Of a DNA stretch of 64,000 nt, positions 1 to 10,296 are shown one piece after another (position 1 is the stretch's first letter; the number at the start of each line of letters is the position of its first letter). A program made the position numbers and the translations under genes. The DNA is taken from NCBI GenBank assembly GCA_019633425.1, contig WSUB01000088.1, forward strand, positions 1 through 64,000. The letters run 5' to 3'. Below the pieces are notes generated by a model, which saw nothing but the letters and a program-made list of their open reading frames with translations, was not told the origin of the DNA and searched no databases. The stretch is from Tulasnella sp. 424. Lineage: Eukaryota; Basidiomycota; Agaricomycetes; Cantharellales; Tulasnellaceae.

Positions 1-1330
1 AAGGGGCTAAGGAACAAAAGCAGATTACGGAATTCTTCACAATGTCGGATAATTCGAAAAAATAGTATTTTTTGTTCGAGTCTTTACAAATGTATTACCC
101 CTCAATATGAATAAAAACTTGGTCCACAGACCCTATTCATAATGGGGGGTCCGACTGTAGTTTTAGAGTTTATAAAAGATATTTGGGAGGTTAGTTGAGA
201 GTGGAAGACGGACAGGAATGTCCGGTGTTGAGCAGAGACGGTTGGGGCGAAGACTAAGTGCTGAAAACGGCAGTTGAGAGTGAAAAGGGAAATTCTGATG
301 GAATTCCGGCATTCTGATGCTTGGAATAGGGACGCGGATGCTGTTTGCAAAGGCCGGAAAGGTTTCCAGGTCTATTAACCGAAGGGGGAAGGCTTAGATG
401 AGCTGAGTGAAGCGGAGCGGAGCCCGGTTGGTTTAAGCGCTGGCCTCGGACTTCTCAGAAGCAATCGTTCACTATCTAGAAGTGCGAATTTTGTCACGCT
501 AAGACCACCGTCAGGTTCGCGTTGACGAGAGTTTTTGAACGGTACCAAAAGCGTAAGGGGTTTCCCAAAAAAGGAGTTCACTAATCCAGGGATAAAGCGA
601 ACTGAGGGCGAAAATAGCAATTTTCCTAGAAAGGAATTGTATATTCACCTAGCTACTAATAGTACAACTTGTAGCTACTAGTAATACAAATACAATGGTG
701 ATTAGGTGGGGTTTCAGGCTTGTTAGGGACCGAAAGGTGTCGGGGATGTCTGAGACAGTGCCAGCACGAATATCAAGATTTCACTTGTGCTGACGACGTG
801 AGAACCCTTTATTCCAAGAGGTTGAACGGTAAGTGGTTTGTTTGTCATGCAGAACCTAGCAGGATTATGTTTCACAGAGCAAATTGGTTATGAGGGGTGG
901 AAAAGGGTTGTTCTGCCTCTCCTGGGGCAGAACCCATATTTATTAACTGAATAGGAACATTCTGGTATACTCTACACTATTCTACGCTATTCTACTCGTT
1001 ACCCGAGCCTTTGAATCAAAGGGAAAGGCTCGGGCAACCCGCCAATGGTCTGCACATGCGTTTGGGCGCTTAATTACCCCTTTTAGGCAATTGAGCGGCC
1101 CAGAGCCCATTGCAGCATGCTGCAGCACATTGCAAGCAATTGGCGAGTTGCCCAAAGGAATTTGTTGAGCTTACAAGGCTTGGATCGACAAATCCAGCAA
1201 TGGAAAAGGGAGAAGTAGGTGTCAGCCGGTTCCCAAATAAATGGATCCCAAAAAGGTAATTTCTTTATTTACATAGCTTTTGGCTTCGGAGTTTTGTGGT
1301 AAAGACAAAAGCGAAAATAGAAAGAATTTT
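1..1330. other. Gene-poor flank with a foldback repeat
   Basis: No coding region can be supported here. Open frames are short and show no family resemblance. The only structure is a compact set of inverted repeats at about 998-1153, listed separately. The end near 1330 is where similarity to the Plavaka transposase stops, so part of this stretch may be the decayed rest of that element or the host sequence it joined. Confidence 0.5.
998..1153. repeat. Nested inverted repeats (possible small foldback element)
   Basis: Two inverted repeats abut. The first has arms at 1002-1012 (CCCGAGCCTTT) and 1024-1034 (its exact reverse complement) with an 11-base loop. The second pairs about 1032-1046 (GGGCAACCCGCCAAT) with about 1139-1153 (ATTGGCGAGTTGCCC), one mismatch, enclosing roughly 90 bases whose ends also pair weakly. 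This looks like a short foldback or MITE-like element. No target-site duplication could be recognised. Confidence 0.4.
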
Positions 1331-3101
1331 ATTATGGAAAAGGCAGAGTGGGGAGTGGTGTCTACTGGTACATTCTGGGTGATAACAGCATGAAAAAGCT
1401 CGCGTTTGCAGTGTTGAAGTAGATCCAGACTGCCACTTTTGCCCTTGTTCAATGTCCGGACGAAATCTTGGAAACTGTCTGGTAGCTGAGAAGGAAGAAT
1501 GAGTTACAAGTTTCACATCACTTCAAGTAATGTAACTGGACATACCAAAGGAATATATGCAATGTGATGACTAGCTTGAGCCATTGGCCTACTACCCTGA
1601 AGCAACTTCGATTGATTGCCAAAGTAAAGATACAGTGGCCACATCTTGGCACTCCCAAACTGCATTAGATGCGTAGTTTCGGACCGGAACATCAATCCTG
1701 CAATTCAGCAAGGAAGATCATCCGGTATATCCAGCAATGAGTCGATTTTAGCTTGCTTCTCTATCCAGGCATCTGAGGTATACAGTTCATCATGAACTCT
1801 GCTGGTGGCTGGGTTGTTGCTGGACGAGTCGAGGGTGGGCATCCAGCTCGGCATGTCCCAGTGTGTAGTGAATGGATCATAATGGAAGTCGCCAGCAGCC
1901 TGGGACTCGCATGTTGACCAAACGATGTTGACAAGTTGCCGGCAATAGAGATTGTTGACATTGAAGGTTCTACTTGCGTCTTCCCCTGCTGGTCGTTGTT
2001 TAGATTTCACCCCAGTTGGGACTTGGATTCTCACACACTCCTCCTTCCACCCATCCCACATCAACCCTTGGGCCACATCTCCGAGTTCTCTCTCACCCCA
2101 ACTCTCTTGCTGGTCCATCCCATCCAACGAGCAATCCAGTGTCTCCATATTCTGTTTGTCCAGGTGTCCGACCTCAAAGTCTGACAACCGCAAGACTTCA
2201 TTCACCAACTTGGACAGGCTCTCCCTCAATCCTTACACACCGGAGTTATGGTACCAATGGGCAAGTGGGGAAGTCGAAACATTTGGGAATGGATGTATGG
2301 TATGAGCTAGATCTTGAGCACAACCATTGTCCGAGGCTGACGCTTAGCTAGCCCTTGGATCATCTGGAACCTGCACTGCCGATGGCAGATTGCTGCCTTC
2401 CCGGTGTAAGCCATCCGTTAGTTCTGTGAGCGTGCTGTCCTGATTGGGGATTCTACTTGGCTTCTTGCTGTAAGTGCGAAAGATGCCAAATATGTTCTTC
2501 AACATTTGGAATATTGATTTGGACTGAGTTGCATTGTCGCCAGTTGTACTATCGCCCACTCCTGCGGCTGTGGTATCATCCTGATCCAAATCCCCTTCCC
2601 TTGAACCATCCAAGGCCTCTCTAGGTACCAGGACAGAGCAAGCTTCGGGAAGCAGATGTCAAAAGCGTGCCAGTAGATGACGGGCAACAGCTGTGCGCCA
2701 AGGTCGAGAACCTTCTGCTTTGCTGGCAGCAGTGTCCTGACTGGTTTGAGCAGACTGTAAACCTTGTAGAGCCACAGTATCAGGGATGTCATTTCACAAA
2801 AGTAGGCTCTACTTGGACCTTCCTGCGATATTAGCACTTTCCTCTTGTGGTGAGCCTGGCCCAGCTTACTGGTGGAGTATCCTGCAACTGACTCAGACTT
2901 TCAAGCTGTCGCCATTTGTGTCTCTGCCTTCTGTTGTTTTTGCCTTCTCAAGGCTTCTAGCAACTTGTTTGAGCCTGATGCTTGCTCAGCTCGATATTTC
3001 GAGCATTTTCCAATATGGTTGGCATAGCCGGAGGAGTCGATTGTGAAGGTGGCCTTACAAGTGTAAGTAAAGGTATCTGGCCGCATATCGCCTTGCTCCA
3101 C
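1330..3101 (-). pseudogene. Plavaka-type transposase remnant
   Basis: Scattered minus-strand frames add up to the N-terminal half of a Plavaka transposase, a DNA transposon group common in agaricomycetes. In order: a C-x-F..H..C zinc-finger-like start (about 3069-2990), an FGIFRTY segment typical of the family's early region (about 2510-2440), FHYDPF and ELYTSDAWIEKQAKI blocks (about 1900-1730), the hallmark FRSETTHLMQFG plus LYFGNQSK and HHIAYIPL (1690-1540), and LPDSFQDF with HCKRELFHAV (about 1480-1360). Similarity stops near 1330, so the C-terminal half is missing. Several blocks sit in different frames and can only partly be joined by plausible introns. I read it as a truncated, inactive copy. 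The family call rests on remembered motifs, not a database search. Confidence 0.75.
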
Positions 3102-3409
3102 ATTGGTTGCTAACTTTGGTTTTGGTTGATGTGGCAGGAGTTGAAGGTCAGACTGTCCAGCAGTACCATTCTACCGTGCTCACTGGCAACACGCGCTAGG
3201 CTCCATCGGGGTTGGCTCCACAGCACACAAGCATCATGTTACTCTTGGATAGCAGCCAATCCGCAAGCAATATCCATTGTTTTTTGTTTACTGTACTGCT
3301 GTAGAGGTTTCTCACGAGTTCTTCATACAAGAACATATAAAAGGGATTTTCGAATGATAGGTCCCCCATCCTTTTCCCCATCCCATCTCCCCCTGCTCGC
3401 ACCCAATCT

Positions 3410-4903
3410 ATGCCTCCTGTTCGGTCCTCAGGCTTGTCATCTCCTTCCTATAACCCGCGCTTTTTGTTGCCCCCTGTGGTAACCAATCCAGGTGGGGATG
3501 TGAGGCAGAGGAGATCTAGCCTTAACATTGGAGAATCAGAGGACCAACCAAAAAGGTATGACTTTCCTTGAGAGTATAGGAGTTGGTTCGCGATGCTGAG
3601 TATATGTGCTGCCAACCTATAGAAAGCCCATCAACCCACGTGTCCGGCTCGGCAAACATCTAGCAAGAACAATCAATGTCAAGTTTCGGGCAGCTCTCGT
3701 CCTGAAGCACAGGATCAAGATACTTGCAGATGTTGCCAACGTCGATGATGATGAGTTGGAGGCTACAAAGCCACCTAAAGAGTAAGCACTTTGGGCCCGG
3801 CATGTAAATTGTGAATGACTGATTGATGCTTTGGACTAGTGATCCCCAATGGGATCTTTTCAATGCCATGCTAGACAGCATTCCAGGCTTGAAGTGCAAG
3901 CTGACAGATGACAAATGGGTAGCAGATACTGCTTGCTTTGTACTCTTACCCCATGCACCCAATCTTGACAGACATCTAGCTTGACAAAGGCACATCTTCG
4001 GCAAGGTCGGATGATGTGGCAAGCCTCAAGAAAGCAATTGTCGATTTCCTTCCATCATGTCACCCACCTATCCACCGGACTTTGAAGACGTGCTGAGGTT
4101 TTCATCACCCATATCTCGGATCCCTTCTGGGCCCATCAACCCTAGATTGGGACAATGATCAGTTAGTCCCTGCCCTTGACTCACTCATTAGTTGTGTAGA
4201 CTGATTTGTGAATAGGACCCAGCAGGAGTTGCGAGATGAACTAATCATTGTCAAACATACCGCATATCCCCTTTTCTCTTCCAGGACTATAAAATCAATT
4301 CAAATGACCTTCTAGAAGGGCTCTTCAAGTCTTCGGTTCTGCTAAAAGTGAGTAGGCTACAAAGTCATCCTTGTCAGTCTTAGATATCCGACTGAGCTAA
4401 GTGGCTATCCTTTACATAGGCTGCAAGGCACATATTTGTTTCTCCTAGTTTGGCACAGGAAGACGGTTCGTGGTCCACTCAAGCAGGGAATGCTGCTTTC
4501 AATGGGATGACCAGAATTACACCCGCCAGTATCGCATATGTCGTGACCAGGTAATCAAGCTGTACTTTTTTGCCCCATTCAGCTGCTTAGACCACTTTGT
4601 TGATAGGCCTGATTCGTGCTGAGCTCGGAGACGGTATTTGGGAGGAAAATCAAAGGCTCCCAGTTTAACCTGTATGCATTCTACGACAACATTTTGGTGC
4701 CCCTGGGTCAACCAGATATGGTGGAGCGTACTCGCCTGATTTTGGACTACTGGACTGAGTACGTTACTCCGTTTCACTGACCCAATATGAACCTCACGAC
4801 TCTGCTTTTTAGCAATGTTCTCGGTGGCAATCCAGATGCTGTATTTGATGATGAGGATGGAGGTACTGCTTCCGCGATTCTTGCCCAGCTTTGCGCTGCC
4901 TAG
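3410..4903 (+). pseudogene. DUF6698-like protein gene, disrupted
   Basis: A multi-exon gene of the type seen in agaricomycete genomes close to transposons. From ATG at 3410 it runs through a segment with ARTINVKFRAAL and HRIKILADVAN, then DPQWDLFNAMLDSIPGL, SARSDDVASLKKAIVDF, GFHHPYLGSLLGP, DYKINSNDLLEGLFKSS, AARHIFVSP, GMTRITPASIAYV, LSSETVFGR and FYDNILVPLG, ending VLGGNPDAVFDDEDGG and a stop at 4901-4903. The order matches what I recall of the DUF6698 family, which has no known function. It is broken: a TGA at about 4092 interrupts the usual RGFHH motif in frame, a one-base frame change is needed near 4270, and the join near 4608 also fails. It lies head-to-head with the Plavaka remnant, so it may be transposon cargo or a neighbour. 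Confidence 0.6.
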
Positions 4904-5995
4904 ACAATGAGATTGATTCTGTCCTTGCTATTTCTGATTTATTGCCTATCACTAAATAAATAATCATTGGCCCCCATATTGCATCAGCTCTCATCAGCGA
5001 GAAGAGTGATTTGTTTTGTCCTAACTGACTGTCAGTTGGTGCAGGAGAATATAGTCTGTCCGTTCCCACATCATACCTTGAAGGGATTATCATTGCTTAC
5101 CATTCCCTTGCCAGAATGACGCACCATTGCATCCATCACCAGGTATTCAATCCATGGAACACTATATCAGACATATTAAGCGATTCCGGAGCTTGAGAAA
5201 TCTACAAGGGCAATAGTTCTTATAGCTCTGGTGAAATTCATAAAGCGTAGGGTGCTAGTTAAGCGATTATGAGGAAAGCGAAATGAGACATAGGTCTTAC
5301 GGGTCTTGCGGGTCTTATCAGCACCTATTATTGCATGATAAAATCTGGTCAGACCACGGCCCTGGAGGTGATGATGTAGTTAGCCATGCATTATTTCCTT
5401 CCAGGAAAGTATTGAAATCACCACTTGGGCATCTCCAATAACTTGATGGCCCACTCACACACACAAGTCGTACGATAACCGAGGTATCTTACCATAGAGC
5501 TACCTATTATACATAAGAAACAATACTATTTATTAAGAGCTTGGATGCTATGGGATTTGGGCTCTCAAATACCATAAACCGTCCGCTTTCCCCCCCATTT
5601 CTGGAATAGAGAGCCCAAAGCGCCATCCTACCTTGGCAAACTTCATCCCCAGGCTTCCAGTACATCTAAAGACTATATCCGACTCTTAGCCAGGGGTAGG
5701 ATGGGCCGGGTGGGCTCGTTTAGCCTCTGGGCTCCACCTCCTCCGCTTAACTCCGCTCTTCGCCCGAACCCCACTGAGAGCGATATATCTCCCTCAATTC
5801 CCAGCCAATTCCTTTCGTTTTTTTCACTAACACAGTCGCTTTAGCTATTATGTTTCAAATATATAGTAATTACAGACATCCATCAAGAGGAAGGGGGGGA
5901 ATATAAAAATATACAACACACAAATTGAACGCCTTCAAAGGACATTCACCGTCATCCCCAAAGTGCCCGGGAAGTTCCTCGCGGAGAATGATATT
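4904..5995. other. Intergenic region, no gene seen
   Basis: About 1.1 kb between the broken DUF6698-like gene and the next plus-strand gene. Frames are short and carry no recognisable domain. A purine-rich run (AAGAGGAAGGGGGGG) lies just before 5900. An in-frame coding stretch may begin near 5870 behind an ATTACAG that could be a splice acceptor, so an upstream exon of the following gene may lie in the last 130 bases. Confidence 0.5.
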
Positions 5996-6784
5996 ATGAA
6001 AACACTAGATATAATGTGGGCCCACCGCCGACATGACCGTAATCCTCACACAGCCCAATTAATATACCCATATTCACAGGCGACTTACATTACTTTTCGA
6101 CGCGTTCAAACAGAACCAATGGATCTGTTTCTCAACTGGAAGCTAGAAAACAAACTCCCGAATCTGCCGTGGACCGACTGGGAGTGGCGGAAAGTTGGAT
6201 CGGACGACACTGACCCCGGAGAACTGGAGCGTTTGCAAGAAGCATTTATCGAACAGAAGGACTATTTTCTTAGTGAGTCGTCTGGGCAATGTGGCCTTCA
6301 AGCTGGATCATGACAGAGCTACTCCGTGAACTTCACATAGTCGAATCGGGCTTTAGCTGAATCCTCGGACGACGAGTTTGTACTCGACGTTGGAGACGCT
6401 GGTCTCGAGGGAAATGGGAGCGTGTTGTATTTCATACAAAAGGGAAATCGAACAGGATCTATATTATCTACCATCTTCCATACCCCTCTCCAATGTCGAT
6501 CGTTCGTCTTCATGGTACGACTCGTCTTCAATTCGGCAGGCAACGGCAAGTTCGTTAGGGGCATCATCTCTCCTGTCTTCGACTTCACTCCGGTTCAAGC
6601 CATCACCGCTACGAGTTATCCTGCTGGTGAAAACATCGCAGAAACTCTCGTTTGGAGACAGGAACTGGGACGTTCGATGCCTAGTCCCGACGGCCCCAGT
6701 CTGATGATACAGGCTCACTCGGCTCAAACCTTGGTAAGGAGAAAGGCCGGATCCCAAAAATGCATATTTAGTCTAAGGTCTTAA
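5996..6784 (+). CDS. Unrecognised two-exon protein
   Basis: Exons 5996-6272 and 6357-6784 join with GTGAGT and TTTAG splice signals in phase, giving 234 residues from the first in-frame ATG. The frame stays open upstream with GTG at 5963 and beyond, so the true start may lie in an earlier exon. The first exon is rich in Trp, Asp and charged residues (LPWTDWEWRKV); the splice joins two acidic stretches into TESSDDEFVLDVGD, which supports the intron. The second exon holds alternating hydrophobic stretches without a clear membrane helix. No known family was recognised. The stop falls 27 bases before the tandem duplication begins, so the gene's end could have been altered by that event. Confidence 0.4.
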
Positions 6785-6810
6785 GCTAATCCCCAAAACA
6801 ACCAAGTACA

Positions 6811-8456
6811 AAATGCTCGATCCTTTTCCCGTATTGTTCAAAGTTTAGACTTCAAACTCACATGCCCCTCGCCCGCAGGACGTGTCTCCCGAGGCAAGTC
6901 TCCGAGACAACATGACCTATACCTCCACCATTTGACTCGGCTCCCCTTCTGAGCTGCTTCCCTGCACAGTGATCTCCCCCATATTCTTCAGTGTCACTGT
7001 AATAACCCGCCCTTCATGTAGATGTCGTGATAGCACATCCAGGATGGAACGCATCCATTCCAGAGGTATGAGTCCGTTGAAAGCGATGCGGGCGAGCTCC
7101 GGGAAGTGTTTGATACAGAAACGAAGTATGCTGAAGTAGTCCTCGACTGGGGATTCCAATGCGTAATGATTGAAGGTAACGGATGAGACCTTTGGGGCGT
7201 GTAGAACATATACCAAGGCCTCTACAGGGCTGAGGGATTGGCATACGAATGAAATCGACGCCAGCCTGGGAAGGACAACTTCTTCAACCCCCATCCATAA
7301 GGCCGCACCAAGGCCGGGTTGAATCGATGTTTTGATTTGAAGTCGACGAAGCCCGGCATTCAACCGGAGCAAGTTGCTGACGCGGTCTATGGACGTCACA
7401 GGACCTAGGGTGAATTCCAGTTCTTCGAGCGTTGTAGTTGTGATGGTCCCATCCAACGCTAAGCTGACGCTTCTGGCCCGAAGGACTCGAAGTTTCGGGT
7501 AATCAGGGCGGACCCTCATTGCGGATATCCCAGCACCTTGGTCCCGAACGTGAATTTCCTCGAGTAGCGGTAAGGTAGGAGGAATAAGGTCGTGTGGGTA
7601 TCCGGCGCGAGGTGAGGCGTAGATAATAACGGACCGCCCGCGTCGTTGAGCGTCGACCACCGGCCGGTGGGCGGGCCGGGAATTACCGTCCCATCGAAAA
7701 GGATATTCAAACAGCCATAATGAGATAGGCTGATTTTCAGAGCGTTCGACGTATTGGAGAAGGTGTCTGTATCCAATCTTGTGGTGCAAGACCACCGTCG
7801 TCCAACAACCGGGAGTCGTGACGACCATTTTGATGGAATTGTTGACAAACAGCCATCAGACGGGTTGGAGAGCGATGGTTGGTGAGGAAGTTGTCCGAGG
7901 CCATGGTGGTTAGCGTCAGGATCTCGATGATGAGTTCGGTCGGAAGCCAAGATAGGGGGCCCAAGCTGGCTATGTTATCAGTCTAAGTAGATAATTATAC
8001 GTCTGATCTGTACGAGGAATTGAGCACAAGTACCTCTGATCCCACTTGCAGCTCGTTCACCACTCCCATTCCTGCCGAATTGCTTCCGGAAGAGCCATGT
8101 GCTTGGGTTGCACCACCCTGATCACTTGCCATGGAGATATTGGTCTCCGAGACGAACGCGAGCCAGGTCGGAAAGAGGGGTTCAAATCAAAGAATAGATC
8201 GGCTTGGGATCAGGCCTCCAGGAGCGCCGTATTGTGACTAGCAGACTAGTTGAACTCGTAGGTCACGGTGGGAGTGTCTTTTGATTACCACTTGACGAAC
8301 GTTTCGGCGGCGTTAACGGGGCTAGTCAATTCCCCGGCCAAGCCCAGGTCGTCAATCACACCATTTTTGAGAAGATAAGTACTAGTCCCGCAGCGAGAAT
8401 AGATAATACATATAGTAGGATCTACGAGGTGGGGATCTAACTTAGCAAAAAGACAC
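6811..8456. repeat. Tandem duplication unit, copy A
   Basis: This 1646-bp block and the next one (8457-10101) are similar along their whole length, from AAATGCTCGAT at the left to the AAGACAC end. The unit carries an F-box gene on the minus strand with its 5' flank. Copy A has more deletions and substitutions in the flank upstream of the gene than copy B. Confidence 0.85.
6917..8132 (-). pseudogene. F-box protein gene copy A, frameshifted
   Basis: This is the duplicate of the intact gene at 8563-9774. Exon 1 (8034-8132, starting MASDQGGATQ) has the same 99-base length as its sister, and exon 2 starts at 7982 after a TTAG acceptor. The F-box itself (LPTELIIEIL) is intact. At about 7828-7836 copy A has one extra base relative to copy B, in the run corresponding to QQFHQ. 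The frame shifts after about 50 residues of exon 2, and the remaining roughly 300 codons continue in another frame without further stops. The copy is otherwise well conserved, so the inactivation is recent, or the extra base is a sequencing error in a T run. Confidence 0.8.
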
Positions 8457-10101
8457 AAATGCTCGATCTTTTTATAGTATTGTTCAAAGTTTAGACTTCA
8501 AACTCAGAGACCTGTCGCCCGCAGGGTGGGTCCCCCGAGGCAAGTCTCTGAGACAACATGACCTATACCTCCACCCATTGACTCGGCTCCCCTTCTGAGT
8601 TGCTTCCTTGCACAGTGAAATCTCCCATGTTCTCCAGCGTCACTGTAATAGTGCGTCCTTCCTGTAGGCATGGTGACAGCTCATCCATGATGGAACGGAC
8701 CCATTCCAAAGTTATGAGCCCGTTGAAAGCAATGCGGTCGAGCTCCGGGAAGCGTTTGATACTGAAACGCAGTATGTTGAAGTAGTCCTCGACTGAGGAT
8801 TCCAACGCGTAATGCGTGAAGGTGGCCGATGAGACCTTTGGGGCGTGTAGAACATATACCAGGGCTTCTACAGGCCCAAGAGATTGGCATACGAATGAAA
8901 TCGACGTCAGTCTGGGAAGTACAACTTCTTCAACCCCCATCCATAAGGCCTCAACAACGCTGGGTTGAATCGAAGTTTCGATTTGGAGTCGACGAAGTTC
9001 GGGATTCAATCTGAGTAAGCTGCTGATGCGGTCTATGGATGTTGAGGGGCCAAGGGTGAACTCCAGTTCCTCGAGTGTCGTAGTTGTGACGGTCCCATCC
9101 AACACCAAGTTGACGCCTCCTGCCCGAAGGACTCGGAGTTTCGGGTAATCAGGACGAACGCTCATTGCGGATATCCCAGCACCTTGGTCCCGAACGTGAA
9201 TCTCCTCGAGTAGTGGTAAGGTTGGAGGAATGAGGTCGTGTGGGTATCCGGCGTGGGGTGAGGTGCAGATAAAAACGGACCGCCAGCGTCTCTGAGCGTT
9301 AACCACTGGCCAGCAGGAGGGCCAGGAAGTACCGTCCCATCTAAAAGGGTAGATGAACAGCCACACCGAAATGGGCTGAGTGCCAGAGCGTTCGACGTAT
9401 TGTGGTAGGTGTTTGTATCCAATCTTGGGATCCAAGACTACAGTTGTCCAACAACCGGGAGTCGTGACGACCATTTGGTAGAATTGTCGGCAGACAGCCA
9501 TCAAGCGGGTCGGAGAACGGTGGTTGGTCAAGTAGTCGGAGGCCATGGTGGTTAGCACCAGGATTTCGATGATGAGTTCAGTCGGAAGACAAGATAGCGG
9601 GCCCAATTTGGCTGTGTTATCAGCCTAAGAATATAATTAGACGTTCGATCTGTATGCGGATCTAGGTGTGAATACCTCTGATTCCACTTGAACCTCATTG
9701 ACCTCTCCCATTCCGGTTGAATCGCTTCCTAAAGGGCCACGGACTTGGGTTGCACCGCTCTGAGCATTTCCCATGGAGATATCGGTCTCTGGGATGAACG
9801 CAAGCCAGGTAAGGCCCGGGATTGTGATTACGGATAGATTCCCGGGTGTTGGCTTGAAGATCAAGCCTCCCAGAGCGCTGCGTTGCGGCCAGTTGACAAG
9901 TCGAGCTCGTCGGCGTGAACGTCGAGTCTGTTGCCCCCGACGAACGTTTCCGCGGCGTTAACGGGGCTAGTCAATTCCCCGACCAAACCCAAGTCGTCAA
10001 TCACACCACTCTTGAAAAGATAAGTAGTCCCGCAACGAGAATAGATAATACATATGGGAGGATCTACGAAGTGGGGACCTAACTTCGCAAAAAAAAGACA
10101 C
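8457..10101. repeat. Tandem duplication unit, copy B
   Basis: Second copy of the 1.65-kb unit, directly adjoining copy A in the same orientation. Its upstream part (9775-10050) keeps a longer open minus-strand frame than copy A (for example GVIDDLGLVGELTSPVN), which I could not assign to a gene; copy A has stops in the matching place, so it is probably not coding. Confidence 0.85.
8563..9774 (-). CDS. F-box protein, copy B (intact)
   Basis: Exons 9676-9774 and 8563-9624 give 386 residues. The first ATG (CCATGGGA context) starts a 33-residue Gly/Ser-rich leader; GTATTC..TTAG splicing joins it in phase to ADNTAKLGPLSCLPTELIIEI, where the F-box begins. The F-box (about residues 38-80) binds Skp1 in SCF ubiquitin ligases; the rest has the spaced hydrophobic pattern (LPLLEEIHV, YPKLRVLR, LEELEF, LRRLQI, VSSATF) of degenerate leucine-rich repeats, the usual substrate-binding part. 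The large exon has no ATG near its 5' end, which is why the short first exon is needed. The frameshifted tandem sister lies just downstream. Substrate unknown. Confidence 0.75.
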
Positions 10102-10296
10102 GAGGGGAAAGCTTAGTAAGAGAACGCGACAGCATACATATTATGATACAGAAAAAGAAGAAAAAGAGGATAGAAGACCGTCCGTTCAGAAAGTGTACTG
10201 GAGTTCGAGAGCGCGAAAGGTATAAAGACAAACAAGAAAATTGGGGGGGAGAGTCACCTACGCCTTACATAATATCGGGATGGGAAGCCGGGTTGT

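Noticed and set aside
9775..10050. Upstream coding exon of F-box copy B (VIDDLGLVGELTSPVN frame)
   Set aside because: The matching part of copy A has stops and unrelated substitutions, and the ATG at 9774 with its spliced exon explains the gene start.
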